Positions 8,944 to 18,368 of a stretch of DNA of 64,000 nt are shown piece by piece (the first letter of the stretch is position 1; every line of letters begins with the position of its first letter). The DNA is from DASQGA01 sp963762085. Its GTDB lineage: Bacteria; Actinomycetota; Thermoleophilia; Gaiellales; Gaiellaceae. Under the pieces are notes generated by a model that worked only from the letters and a program-made list of their open reading frames with translations, did not search any database and was not told the origin of the DNA. The stretch covers positions 62,001-126,000 of the forward strand of contig CAVXJD010000004.1 in the NCBI GenBank assembly GCA_963762085.1. Reading direction: 5' to 3'. The position numbers and the translations under genes were made by a program.

Positions 8944-10983
8944 GTGAGCGGATTCTTCCAGGATCACAGCGTGCTCTTCGCGCTCATCTGCGCGGGGTTC
9001 GGCATTGGTTGGGGGGTCTGGCTCACGGTTCGACTCCTCGCCCTGCCCGAAGGCTCCGACCGCATGAAGGAGATCGCGCTCGCCGTGCAGCAGGGTGCTG
9101 CCGCCTACCTCCGCCGGCAGTACATGACGATCGGCGTCGTCGCGGTCGTCATCTTCCTCGGCATCGGCCTCTGGAACGATCTCGGCTGGGGCACCGCCTT
9201 CGGCTTCCTGATCGGCGCGGTCTTCTCCGCCGCAGCCGGCTTCGCCGGGATGAACGTGGCCGTCCGAGCCAACGTCCGCACCGCCGAGGCCGCAAAGGGT
9301 GGCGTCAGGCCGGCGCTCAAGGTTGCCTTCGGCGCGGGCTCGGTCACGGGCCTCCTGGTCGTCGGGCTTGGCCTCCTAGGGGTCGCGGGCTACTACGGGA
9401 TCCTCACCTCCTGGTTCGATCAAGGGTCGGACGAGGCCACGAAGAACCTGATCGGTCTCGCGTTCGGCGGCTCCCTCATCTCGGTGTTTGCCCGGCTCGG
9501 AGGCGGGATCTTCACGAAGGCGGCCGATGTCGGCGCCGACCTCGTCGGGAAGATCGAGGCCGGGATCCCGGAGGACGACCCGAGGAACCCCGCCGTGATC
9601 GCCGACAACGTCGGCGACAACGTCGGCGACTGCGCCGGCATGGCGGCCGACCTCTTCGAGACTTACGCGGTTACTGCGGTCGCGGTCATGTTCCTCGGTG
9701 CCGTCAACTTTCCCTCGACCGGCTTGGTCGTCTACCCGCTCGCGATCGGCGGGATCGCGATCATCGCCTCGGTGATCGGGACGCTCTTCGCCCGGGTCGG
9801 CCGCACGGGCTCGATCATCAATGCGCTCTACAAGGCGGTGCTCGTCGCCACCGTGCTCTCGGCGATCGGGTTCATCCCGGTGACGATGGCGTTCGACAAC
9901 GACAACTTCACCTTCGGGGAGCTCTACGGCTGCTCGCTCATCGGCCTCGCGGTCACGTTCCTTCTCGTCGGGATCACGGAGTACTACACGGGCACGCGCT
10001 GGGGGCCCGTCAAGGCGATCTCTCGAGCCTCGCTGACGGGTCACGCGACGAACGTGATCGAGGGGCTCGCAGTCGGGATGCAGGCCACCGCGCTGCCGGT
10101 GATCGTGATCGTGGTCGGCATCTGCGGCGCGGCCGGGCTCGCAGGCCTCTACGGGATCGGCGTTGCCGTCATGGCACAGCTCTCGATGACCGGCCTGATC
10201 GTCGCCCTCGATGCGTACGGCCCGGTAACCGACAACGCCGGCGGCATCGCCGAGATGGCCGACCTGGACGAGTCCGTCCGCGGTGTCACCGACCCGCTCG
10301 ATGCGGTCGGAAACACGACGAAGGCCGTCACGAAGGGCTACGCGATCGGCTCGGCTGGTCTCGCGGCGCTCGTCCTCTTCGACGGCTTCACGTCGGAGCT
10401 CGGGCGCGAGGGGCTGCCAATCAAGTTCGACCTCTCGGACTTCTGGGTGATCGCAGGCCTCTTCATCGGGGGCCTCATGCCGTATCTGTTTGCCTCGCTT
10501 GCGATGCAGGCCGTCGGGCGGGTGGGCGGCGAGGTCGTCGAGGAGGTGCGGCGCCAGTTTCGCGAGATCCCGGGGATCATGGACGGGACCGGGAAGCCCG
10601 AATACGGGCCTGCGGTCGACATCGTCACCGGCTCTGCGATCAAGGCGATGTTGCTCCCGAGCCTGATCCCGATCGTGTTCCCGATCGTCGTCGGGATCAT
10701 CAACGTGAAGATGCTCGGCGGCCTCCTGATCGGGACGATCGTCACGGGGATCTTCCTCGCCATCGCCATGACGTCCGGCGGCGGGGCCTGGGACAACGCC
10801 AAAAAGCTGATCGAGGACGGCGCGCATGGTGGGAAGGGGTCCGACGCCCACAACGCCGCGATCACGGGCGACACGGTCGGCGATCCCTACAAGGACGCGG
10901 CGGGCCCTGCGATCAACCCCATGATCAAGATCACGAACATCGTCGCGATCCTGATCATCCCCCTCCTCGTCTGGATTCACTAG
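8944..10983 (+). CDS. hppA: Membrane-bound proton-pumping pyrophosphatase (K+-independent type)
   Basis: Hydrolyses pyrophosphate and pumps H+ across the cytoplasmic membrane. 679 residues with about 16 membrane segments. The substrate-binding motif DVGADLVGKIEAGIPEDDPR and the second acidic loop DNVGDNVGDCAGMAADLFE are intact. The diagnostic segment is GNTTKAVTKGYAIGSA: Lys after NTT marks K+-independent H+-pumping enzymes, whereas K+-dependent ones have Ala there (GNTTAA). The GTG 8944 start follows a G-rich stretch. The 126 bp upstream hold no ORF and should carry the promoter. Monocistronic or leading into the downstream permease. Confidence 0.96.
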   Translation: MSGFFQDHSVLFALICAGFGIGWGVWLTVRLLALPEGSDRMKEIALAVQQGAAAYLRRQYMTIGVVAVVIFLGIGLWNDLGWGTAFGFLIGAVFSAAAGFAGMNVAVRANVRTAEAAKGGVRPALKVAFGAGSVTGLLVVGLGLLGVAGYYGILTSWFDQGSDEATKNLIGLAFGGSLISVFARLGGGIFTKAADVGADLVGKIEAGIPEDDPRNPAVIADNVGDNVGDCAGMAADLFETYAVTAVAVMFLGAVNFPSTGLVVYPLAIGGIAIIASVIGTLFARVGRTGSIINALYKAVLVATVLSAIGFIPVTMAFDNDNFTFGELYGCSLIGLAVTFLLVGITEYYTGTRWGPVKAISRASLTGHATNVIEGLAVGMQATALPVIVIVVGICGAAGLAGLYGIGVAVMAQLSMTGLIVALDAYGPVTDNAGGIAEMADLDESVRGVTDPLDAVGNTTKAVTKGYAIGSAGLAALVLFDGFTSELGREGLPIKFDLSDFWVIAGLFIGGLMPYLFASLAMQAVGRVGGEVVEEVRRQFREIPGIMDGTGKPEYGPAVDIVTGSAIKAMLLPSLIPIVFPIVVGIINVKMLGGLLIGTIVTGIFLAIAMTSGGGAWDNAKKLIEDGAHGGKGSDAHNAAITGDTVGDPYKDAAGPAINPMIKITNIVAILIIPLLVWIH

Positions 10984-11035
10984 TAGGGCTGAAACAGCCG
11001 GCGCTTCGCTCCGAGGCTGCATCTAGAGTTCTCCG

Positions 11036-12931
11036 GTGCCGACTCCCCGACGGCGGAGGGGCCAGTCCCTGGAGCGCGTTCTCGGAACGCCCGCGCTCTT
11101 CGCCACCGCGTACGGCAACGTCGGCTCGTCGATCTATTACGCGCTCGGCGTCACTGCGGTCTTCGCGCTCGGCCTGACGCCGGTCGTCTTCGTCATCGCC
11201 GGCCTCATCTTCGCGGCGACGGCCGCCACCTACGCTGAAGGCACCGTCCGCTACCCCGAGGCGGGAGGGTCATCGAGCTTCGCGCGCCACGGGTTCAACG
11301 AGCTCGTCAGCTTCGAGGCGGCCTGGGCGCAAATTCTGACGTACGTCGCGACGATCGCGATCTCGGCGTTCTTCGTCCCGCACTACCTGTCGATCTTCTG
11401 GGAACCCTTGCGCGACAACCCCTGGGACATCGTCGGAGGCGCGATCGTGATCGTCCTGCTCGTCGCGCTCAACATCGTCGGCATCCAGGAATCGGCGCGG
11501 ATCAACGTTTTTCTTGCCGCCGTGGATTTCGCTACCCAGGTGCTGCTGGTCGTGATCGGCTTCGTTCTCGTCTTCAGCCCGAGCACGTTGAGCGGCAACG
11601 TCCAATTCGGGATCGCCCCGACGTGGAGCCAATTCCTGCTCGCGATCCCCGTCGCGATGCTCGCCTACACCGGGATCGAGACCGTGTCGAATCTCGCCGA
11701 GGAGGCGCGCGACCCGGTGCGGAGCATTCCCAACGCGATCAGGCTCGTGGCCGCCGCCGTCTTCGCCATCTACTTCACGCTGCCGCTGATCGCCCTTTCG
11801 GCGATGCCGGTGCGCCTGGTCGACGGCGAGTACGAGACCGTGCTGGGCCTGCCACCGCCCGAGGGGTTCGCGAACGATCCGGTGCTCGGGGTGGTGGACA
11901 ACCTCGGAGTCTCCGGCGCGATGCTCACGGGTCTCGAGGTCTACGTCGGGGTCCTCGCCGCCACGATCCTGTTCATCGCGACGAACGCGGGCGTCATCGG
12001 CGCCTCGAGGATCACCTACGCCATGGCCAGCTACCGGCAGTTGCCCGGGCTCTTCCGGAGGCTCCATCCGCGCTTCAAGACGCCGTGGGTCTCACTGCTC
12101 TTCTTCGCCGGAATCGTCCCGATCGCGGTCGTCCTGCCCGGGCAGACGAACTTTCTCGGCACCATCTATTCCTTCAGCGCTACCTTCTCGTTCACGGTCG
12201 CCCACGCCGCCGTGATCGCCCTGCGGGTCCGCCACCGGGACGAAGAGCTGTCGTACCGCGCGCGACCGAACCTGCGCCTGCGTGGCATCGACTGGCCGCT
12301 CTTCGCACTCTTCGGTGGTCTCGGAACCGGGCTCTCCTGGCTCGTAATCGTCGTCCAGGAACCGACGACCCGCTGGTCCGGTCTGGCGTGGCTAGTGCTG
12401 GGCCTGGCGCTCTACGTGGTCTACCGACGAAGGTTCGTGCATTTGCCGCTGACCGAGACGGCGCGGGCCCCGCAGCTCATCCTCGGGCCGGCGCTCCAGC
12501 TCGATTACCGCACGATCGTCGTGCCCGTCACCCGTTCGGCGGATTCCGAGGAAGCGCTCGTCGCGGCAGCCCGGCTCGCCGGCGAGCGGCGGGCGACGAT
12601 CGTGATCATGCATGTCCTCGAGGTGCCGCTCGATCACCCGCTTGGGGCCGAGCTCCGCAGCGAGGAGGACGTGGCCTACGACCTGCTGGACGACGCGCGG
12701 GCGCTGGTCGAGAGCTACGACATCAGGACAATCGTGCGACTAGCACGCGGGCGGCGTGCCGGCCCGGAGATCGTCGCGGAGGCGGACAGGCGCAACGCCG
12801 AGCTGCTCGTCGTCGGCGCCGCGCGGCGCCGCGCCCGCCGTGGGCGGATGGTCTTCGGCGGCACGGTCGACCATGTCCTTCGGGCAAGCCCGTGCAGGGT
12901 TCTCGTGGCGGCCGGCAGGCAGGCCGCATGA
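11036..12931 (+). CDS. APC-superfamily permease with C-terminal universal stress domain; possible K+ transporter
   Basis: Integral membrane transporter of 631 residues. About 12 hydrophobic segments begin with AYGNVGSSIYYALG, the unwound TM1 position that binds substrate in APC carriers. Residues from about 490 to the end form a cytoplasmic universal-stress (USP) domain (TIVVPVTRSADSEEALVAAA up to TVDHVLRASPCRVLV). It is followed without gaps by a small membrane protein, a paralogous permease and two TrkA proteins. In mycobacteria a similar permease (Rv2690c) neighbours ceoB and ceoC, and B. subtilis KimA shows APC proteins can carry K+. K+ import is therefore inferred; amino acid transport remains possible. 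Confidence 0.82.
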   Translation: MPTPRRRRGQSLERVLGTPALFATAYGNVGSSIYYALGVTAVFALGLTPVVFVIAGLIFAATAATYAEGTVRYPEAGGSSSFARHGFNELVSFEAAWAQILTYVATIAISAFFVPHYLSIFWEPLRDNPWDIVGGAIVIVLLVALNIVGIQESARINVFLAAVDFATQVLLVVIGFVLVFSPSTLSGNVQFGIAPTWSQFLLAIPVAMLAYTGIETVSNLAEEARDPVRSIPNAIRLVAAAVFAIYFTLPLIALSAMPVRLVDGEYETVLGLPPPEGFANDPVLGVVDNLGVSGAMLTGLEVYVGVLAATILFIATNAGVIGASRITYAMASYRQLPGLFRRLHPRFKTPWVSLLFFAGIVPIAVVLPGQTNFLGTIYSFSATFSFTVAHAAVIALRVRHRDEELSYRARPNLRLRGIDWPLFALFGGLGTGLSWLVIVVQEPTTRWSGLAWLVLGLALYVVYRRRFVHLPLTETARAPQLILGPALQLDYRTIVVPVTRSADSEEALVAAARLAGERRATIVIMHVLEVPLDHPLGAELRSEEDVAYDLLDDARALVESYDIRTIVRLARGRRAGPEIVAEADRRNAELLVVGAARRRARRGRMVFGGTVDHVLRASPCRVLVAAGRQAA

Positions 12932-13098
12932 ACTGGGCTCCGCGGAACGTGACGATCGCGATCTCCGCCGTGCTCGTGATCCTCGGCATAGCGATCCTCG
13001 CCGAGACCGCGATGGTCGGCGGCGGTATCGGCTACCTGCTCGGCGCGCTCTTCGCGAGCGCGGGTGCCCTTCGCCTCTACCTGGCGGCGCGAGGGTAG
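12928..13098 (+). CDS. Small two-helix membrane protein
   Basis: 56-residue protein starting at ATG 12928, which overlaps the permease stop in an ATGA arrangement. It consists almost entirely of two hydrophobic helices (ISAVLVILGIAILAETAMV and GYLLGALFASAGALRLYLA) with a short basic end. The next permease starts 4 bp downstream. Its fixed place between two paralogous permeases suggests an accessory or stabilising subunit, but this is inference. No named family recognised. Confidence 0.72.
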   Translation: MNWAPRNVTIAISAVLVILGIAILAETAMVGGGIGYLLGALFASAGALRLYLAARG

Positions 13099-13101
13099 AG
13101 G

Positions 13102-15025
13102 ATGGCGAAGAAGGTCCAGGGGCTGCGGCGTGTCCTCGATCCGACTTCGATCGCGTCTGTTGCCTACGGCGAGATCGGGTCGTCGATCTTCTTCGCACTG
13201 GGCGTCGTCGCACTGCAGGCGCTCGGGTTCACACCCTGGGTGCTGCTCGCTGCGGGCGTCGTGTTCACGCTCGTGGCGGTGTCCTACGCCGAGGGAACTG
13301 CCGCGATTCCGGAAACCGGCGGCGCTGCCACCTTCGTCCGCCGGGCCTTCAACGACCCGGCGGGGTTCATCACGGGCTGGGTCCTTTTCCTCGACTACCT
13401 GATCGTGATCGCGCTGGCGGGCCTCTTCGTGGCCCATTACCTCGGAAAAGCGCTCGGCTGGGAGGCGCTGACCGACAGCCCGTGGGACGTGGTCGTGGCC
13501 ATCGGAGTCATCGTCCTCCTGGGGATCGTCCGTCTCGTGCGGCGCGCGGACCTCTACCGGCTCGCCGTGGTGGTTGCCGGGCTTGCGTTCGTCACCCACT
13601 TCCTGATCGTCGGGCTCGGCTTCGCGTTTCTCTTCTCATCGGATGCCCTCTCCCGCGGCGTCGACCTCGGCCGAGCGCCGACCTGGGGCGCGATCGCATT
13701 CGCGTTTCCGCTGGCGATGCTCGCGTACACGGGCCTGGAGACGGTGGCGAACCTCGCTGCGGAGACGCGCGAGCCCGGCCGCACCCTGCCGCGGAGCCTT
13801 TTTGCCGGTATCGGGCTCGCGGTCGTGATGTCCGTTGCAATCGGGATCGTGGGGATCTCGGCTTTTCCGGCCCACCCCGATCCCGCGGGCCCAGGCGGGT
13901 TCGCGTCCGACCTCGGAACGACCTGGATCAGGGCGCCGATCGTGGGCATCGCCGTCGCGTTCGGGGGCGAGTTGCCGGATCTCGCGGTGGACGTCCTGCG
14001 GATTTTCCTCGGCTTGAGCGGCTGCGTGATCCTCCTCGCCGCCGCCTCGACCTCGATCTCCGGCGTCGGGCGGCTCGCGTACTCGCTGGGGCAGCACGGA
14101 ATGCTCCCGCACGCGTTCGGCCGCCTGAGCAAGCGGACCCTGATCGCTCCGGCCTCGATTGCGACCGCCGTCCTCTTCTCGTCGGCGCTCCTGCTTGCGG
14201 CTGTCCTCGTCAGCGGGCCGGTGCGGTTCCTCGCAAGCCTCTACAGCTTCGGTGTCCTCATCGCCTTCACCGCCGCGCAGCTCGCGGTGATCCGGCTGCG
14301 CTTCACCGATCCGGAGCTCGAGCGTCCATTCCGGGCGCTCATCAACGTGTCCGTGCGTGGGACGCCCGTGCCGCTTGCGGCGCTGATCGGGGCGCCGCTG
14401 ACCTTCGTGATCTTCCTTGCCGCGCTTCTGACTCACGACGCGGCTCGCATCGCCGGCCCGATCTGGGTCGTGTTCGGATTTGCGGTGTTCGCCACCGTGC
14501 GCCGCTCTCGCGGCGAGACGATGCTCGAGCGCGTCCAGCCGCCGCAGCCCGATCTCGTGCCGGAGGTGGAAGGCCTCTTCGAGCGAATCCTCGTCCCGCT
14601 CAAACTCGGCCCGATCGGCGACGAGGTTCTCGCCACCGCGCTCAGGTTGGCCGAGGAGCAAAGGTGCCCGGTGCATGTCCTGAACGTCATCCGGGTGCCG
14701 TTCGAGCTGCCGCTTGACGCCGAGCTCGGCGAGCAGGAGCGCGATGCGGAAGGTGCCCTCGCCGAAGCCAAGGCGCTGGCTGCCGAGTCATGGCATCACG
14801 GTCGAGGGAGACATCGTCCGGGCCCGGACGATCGGCAGCGCGATCGTCGAGCACGCGCGCGCCAAGAAGACGGATCTCGTCATCATGGGCTCAGCTCCGC
14901 GCTGGCGCCGCCAGTCACGCTTCTTCAGCCCGACCGTCGACTACGTCCTGAGGCGCGCGCCGTGCGAGGTCATGGTCGTGGCCTATCCCCAGGGCGTTCT
15001 GGAAGAAACTACAGTGGAGTCGTGA
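13102..15025 (+). CDS. Second APC permease with USP domain, interrupted by a +1 frameshift
   Basis: Paralogue of the 11036-12931 permease; TM1 motif AYGEIGSSIFFALG. The reading frame is good to about 14787. An extra T near 14788 then breaks it: restoring GAG-CAT-GGC gives AEHGITVEGDIVRART and a normal USP end (SPTVDYVLRRAPCEVMVV) finishing at TGA 15025, about 640 residues in all. Read without correction, the frame runs on and falsely fuses with the next gene. The corrected stop overlaps the GTG of the TrkA gene as GTGA, which supports the corrected frame. Whether this is a sequencing error, a mutation or recoding cannot be decided here. Confidence 0.8.
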
Positions 15026-15435
15026 GGGCGCTCGTCATCGGATCCGGGCGGGTCGGATCCGCGGTCGCAAAGCGGATGCGGGCAGCGGACTGGGATGTCG
15101 TCGTGGTCGACGAGACCGAGGAGGCCCTGGGGAGGCTCGGCGAGAACTGGCCCGGCGAGTTCCAGGTCGGTCATGGCATGGACACCGAGGTCCTCGAGCG
15201 GGCCGGGATCGAGGGCGCGGACGCAGTCATCGTCGCCACGAGCGGAGACAACACGAACATCGTCATCGCCCAGGTGGCCAAGCTCCGATACGAGGTGCCC
15301 TCGGTGGCAGTTCGAATTCTCGATCCGGCGCGGGCGGAGTTCTACGCCGGCCGTGGATTCGCGATCGTGTCACCGACCCGGACGGCGATCGACGAGCTGA
15401 CGAGCGTTGTCCTCAACGACCAGCCTGAAGCCTGA
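15022..15435 (+). CDS. TrkA-N (RCK) domain protein, N-domain only; CeoB-like
   Basis: 137-residue cytoplasmic nucleotide-binding subunit of a K+ transport system. The Rossmann motif ALVIGSGRVGSAVAKRM begins at residue 3, the acidic end of strand 2 (VVVVDETEEAL) follows, and ATSGDNTNIVIAQVAK is typical of RCK domains. There is no TrkA-C domain, which the following gene supplies. GTG 15022 overlaps the permease stop (GTGA). The stop overlaps the next ATG by one base. A pair of one short and one full TrkA protein matches mycobacterial ceoB/ceoC. Confidence 0.88.
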   Translation: MRALVIGSGRVGSAVAKRMRAADWDVVVVDETEEALGRLGENWPGEFQVGHGMDTEVLERAGIEGADAVIVATSGDNTNIVIAQVAKLRYEVPSVAVRILDPARAEFYAGRGFAIVSPTRTAIDELTSVVLNDQPEA

Positions 15436-16103
15436 TGTTCGTCCTGGTCGTCGGTGGCGGAAAGGTCGGCAGCAACGTGACCCGGACGCTACGCCGCCTG
15501 AACCACGAGATCGTCCTCATCGAGCAGGACGCGCGGCGCTACGAGTCGCTCGAGGACGAGTTCCAGGACGGAGCACTGTATGGCGACGGCACCGAGCTGC
15601 ACGTGCTGGAGCAGGCCGGGATCAAGCGTCCGCCCGACATCGTGGTGGCGGTCACGGGTGACGACGAGGACAACATCGTCATCTGCCAGCTGGCGAAGGA
15701 GCGCTACGGCGTGCCCAAGGTGGTGGCGCGGGTGAACGACCCGCGAAACCACGGGCTCTTCGACCTCCTCGAGATCTCGCCGACCGTCTCGGCGACCTCG
15801 ATGGTCATGGCCCTGATCGAGCACGAGGTTCCCGAGCACGAGCTTGTCCACCTGCTCGAGCTCCGGAAGGAGAATCTCGAGATCGTCGAGGTCGAGATCG
15901 TTCGGGGCTCGAAGGCCGACGGCAAGCGGATCGAGGAGCTGAGCCTTCCGCATGAGACGCGGCTCATCTCGGTCATGCGGGAGGGCCAGGCGGAGATCGC
16001 GGTCGGCGCCACCGAGCTCCGGGCGGGCGACCAGGTGCTCGCCGTCCTCAAGCCGGGGCGGGAGGACGAGCTCCGTCAGGTTCTGCTTCTAAAGCCTTCG
16101 TAG
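15435..16103 (+). CDS. trkA: TrkA family K+ uptake regulatory protein, full length; CeoC-like
   Basis: 222 residues: an N-terminal RCK Rossmann domain (FVLVVGGGKVGSNVTRTL, then VAVTGDDEDNIVICQLAKE) and a C-terminal TrkA-C domain from about residue 140 (EIVEVEIVRGSKADGKRI to GDQVLAVLKPG). It should form a ring with the preceding short TrkA protein and gate a membrane partner by NAD(H) or ATP binding. No TrkH/KtrB channel is encoded nearby, so the APC permeases upstream are the likely partners. ATG 15435 overlaps the preceding TGA by one base. The 3' end overlaps the convergent antiporter gene by 56 bp. Confidence 0.9.
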   Translation: MFVLVVGGGKVGSNVTRTLRRLNHEIVLIEQDARRYESLEDEFQDGALYGDGTELHVLEQAGIKRPPDIVVAVTGDDEDNIVICQLAKERYGVPKVVARVNDPRNHGLFDLLEISPTVSATSMVMALIEHEVPEHELVHLLELRKENLEIVEVEIVRGSKADGKRIEELSLPHETRLISVMREGQAEIAVGATELRAGDQVLAVLKPGREDELRQVLLLKPS

Positions 16104-17328
16104 CCGGCTGCTCGAGTAGTCCCAGCCGCTCCGCGAGCCAGGCTTTGGTGGTGGCTTGCAGCCCGAGCGTCACCACGATCGCCAGCGCGAGCACCGTCAC
16201 CATCTCGTCTTCGTTCGGGACGCCCATCGCGAGAAGCAGGCCGGCCACGGCCGCGGGCACGACGCCCGTCTCACGTGTCCAGCCGATGAAAACCATCTCG
16301 TTCCGCGTCCACCGACCGCGCCGATCGGGCAGGAGACAGGCGAGCACGGTCAGGGGCCGTGCGACGAAGAGGAGGACTGCGAGGACTGCGAGCGCGGGTA
16401 GCAAGTTGTCGGCCATCGTCCCGAGCGGGAGGTTCGCGCCCACCACGATGAAGACCAGTAGCACCACGATGTCAGCCGTTAGCCTGGCGAACTGGTCGAT
16501 CTCCTCCCGTGCAGGCTTCGACACGCGGAGACCCAGGAGCTCGGTGTTGCCGGCGATCAGGCCGGCGATGAACGCACCGAGATAGCCGCTCCCGCCTGCC
16601 GCGTCGATGGAGGCGTAGCCGGCTGCGACAGCAAGCCCGACCACGATGGCGGGGAACTCGCGCCAGATCCCGAAGCGCCGCTCCGAGACGACTAGCGCGA
16701 GCAGAAGCCCCAGGACGATTCCGAGCGCGGTCGAGATCGCAAGCTCCGAGACGAAGTCGCCGACCGCGCTCGCGCCCGACCCGCCGCCCTCGAGTATGAA
16801 CGCGGCGATCGTGAGCGCCAACACCGCGCCGGTGGGGTCGTTCAGCGCCGACTCCGCGATGACAGTCTGGACGACCTTCGGCCGGACCTGCAGGCGCTCG
16901 AAGAGTGGAATCAGTATCGCGGGATCGGTCGGGGCGATCACCGCGCCGATCAGGAACCCCTCCTCGAAGGGAATGTCGAAGGCGACCGCCGCCGCAGCGC
17001 CGGTCACGGCCGCCGTGATGATCATTCCGGGCACGGCCAGGAGCCCCAGCCCGACTCCCACCCTGGAAAGAATCCGAAGCGAGAGCTGAAGCCCGCCGTA
17101 AAAGAGGATGAGCGAGACGCCGAGCGTCAGCAGGAGCTGAACGCCGACGGATCCAACGGGGACGTCGAGCCAGTCGAGCACCTCGGGGCCGAGGAGCACG
17201 CCCGCGGCGAGCAGGAGCACCATGCGCGGCAGGCGAAGGACGTCGGCGAGCACGCTGGACGCAAGACCGGCGGCCAGCATGATGGCCAGGATCTCCATGA
17301 CCTCCTGGGGGGACATTGCGGCACGCAT
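16048..17328 (-). CDS. CPA1-family cation/proton antiporter (NhaP-like)
   Basis: Inner-membrane Na+(K+)/H+ exchanger of 426 residues with about 12-13 hydrophobic segments. Diagnostic motifs are VIAPTDPAILIPLF and the ion-binding ESALNDPTG, whose Asn-Asp pair marks the electroneutral CPA1 type. The C terminus is a short cytoplasmic tail without a TrkA-C domain. ATG 17328 or ATG 17316 could be the start. It lies convergent to trkA with a 56 bp coding overlap, and together with the upstream permeases makes an ion homeostasis block. The LysR gene follows upstream on the same strand. Confidence 0.92.
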   Translation of the reverse strand: MRAAMSPQEVMEILAIMLAAGLASSVLADVLRLPRMVLLLAAGVLLGPEVLDWLDVPVGSVGVQLLLTLGVSLILFYGGLQLSLRILSRVGVGLGLLAVPGMIITAAVTGAAAAVAFDIPFEEGFLIGAVIAPTDPAILIPLFERLQVRPKVVQTVIAESALNDPTGAVLALTIAAFILEGGGSGASAVGDFVSELAISTALGIVLGLLLALVVSERRFGIWREFPAIVVGLAVAAGYASIDAAGGSGYLGAFIAGLIAGNTELLGLRVSKPAREEIDQFARLTADIVVLLVFIVVGANLPLGTMADNLLPALAVLAVLLFVARPLTVLACLLPDRRGRWTRNEMVFIGWTRETGVVPAAVAGLLLAMGVPNEDEMVTVLALAIVVTLGLQATTKAWLAERLGLLEQPATKALEAEPDGARPPAPA

Positions 17329-17367
17329 TGTCCCCGACCCCGTCGGACGGGAGTGGGGAGGCGCGGG

Positions 17368-18321
17368 CTAGGCGGCGGCGCGCTCTGCGGCCTGCTCGAG
17401 CTCGGAGCAAACTTCGCGCGCGACGTCGACGAACGAGCTTCCAGAGGGTGAGCGGTACCGGTCGCGGTGCCAGGCGATCCCGATCACGCGTGGCGGCACG
17501 CGCTCGAGGTCGAGGATCGCGACCCGCTCGTCGTTGGGCTCGACGCTCAGACGTGGCACGAGCGCCGCGCCGACGCCCGCGGCGACGAGGCCCTGGACGG
17601 TTCCGTTGTCGTCCGACCGAAAGACGATGTTGGGCTCGAGCCCGCCGGTCCGCAGCGCTCCCTCGACCTCCGCCATGCTGCGGCACTGCCGGAACCCGAT
17701 CAACGGCAGCTCGGCGATCTCCCGGAGCCGCGGCGGCGTCTCGCGGCGAGCCAGTGGTGAGTCGGCCTGGACCAGGAGCACGTAGGGGTCTCGCATCAGC
17801 TCCTCGATCTCGAACGGGCCCTCGTCGACCGGCGGCATCACGAAGGCGAGGTCGAGCTCTCCCCGCTCCACGAGCCGTAGGAGCTCCCCGTCGGAGTTCG
17901 ACTCCGTGAGCCGGATTTGGACATCCGGCCAGGCGCCGACGAAACGCCGGAGGACCTCCGGGAGGATCCGGGCACCCACGCTCTGATAGGTGCCGACGCG
18001 GAGAGTCCCGGCCGAGCCCTCGGACAATGCGGCGAGGTCCGCATGAGCCGCCTGGAGGCGCGCCAGGATGCCTTCCGTGTGACGAAGGAGCAGTTGTCCT
18101 GCCTCGGTCAGCGAGACCGGCCGCGGCCCGCCGGGGCGTTCGACCAGGCGGACGTCCACGATGCGCTCGAGCGTTGCGATCTGCTGGCTGATCGCCGACT
18201 GCGTGTATCCGAGCTTGGTCGCCGCGCGCCCGAAGGATCCCTCGTTGGAAACCGCCTCGAGCGCCGCCAGGTGGCGAAGCTCGACACCCAGCCATACATC
18301 ATGTCCAGTAATAGAGTTCAA
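17368..18321 (-). CDS. LysR-family transcriptional regulator
   Basis: 317-residue LTTR. The N-terminal winged helix-turn-helix (about residues 14-75) reads LRHLAALEAVSNEGSFGRAA, then LGYTQSAISQQIATLE, a textbook LysR recognition helix. The remaining two-thirds is the periplasmic-binding-protein-like effector domain (LRVGTYQSVGARILPEVLRR onward). The start appears to be TTG 18321, as no in-frame ATG or GTG precedes the HTH. It ends 39 bp before the antiporter start, so it may regulate or be co-transcribed with it. It is divergent from a 40-residue membrane peptide gene 47 bp away. Effector unknown. Confidence 0.92.
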   Translation of the reverse strand: MNSITGHDVWLGVELRHLAALEAVSNEGSFGRAATKLGYTQSAISQQIATLERIVDVRLVERPGGPRPVSLTEAGQLLLRHTEGILARLQAAHADLAALSEGSAGTLRVGTYQSVGARILPEVLRRFVGAWPDVQIRLTESNSDGELLRLVERGELDLAFVMPPVDEGPFEIEELMRDPYVLLVQADSPLARRETPPRLREIAELPLIGFRQCRSMAEVEGALRTGGLEPNIVFRSDDNGTVQGLVAAGVGAALVPRLSVEPNDERVAILDLERVPPRVIGIAWHRDRYRSPSGSSFVDVAREVCSELEQAAERAAA

Positions 18322-18368
18322 CGAATACCCGATTTGAGCTTATCGACTTCCTGGACGATGATCAAGGT

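Noticed and set aside
9376..11022. 548-residue minus-strand ORF opposite hppA
   Set aside because: Asp/Arg/His-rich antisense translation of a GC-rich membrane protein gene; no domain.
13102..15435. A natural permease-TrkA fusion protein of 777 residues
   Set aside because: The segment between them (about 14790-15020) reads as low-quality Arg/Gly-rich sequence in that frame, whereas the other frame gives a perfect USP end and a GTGA overlap; a frameshift explains it better.
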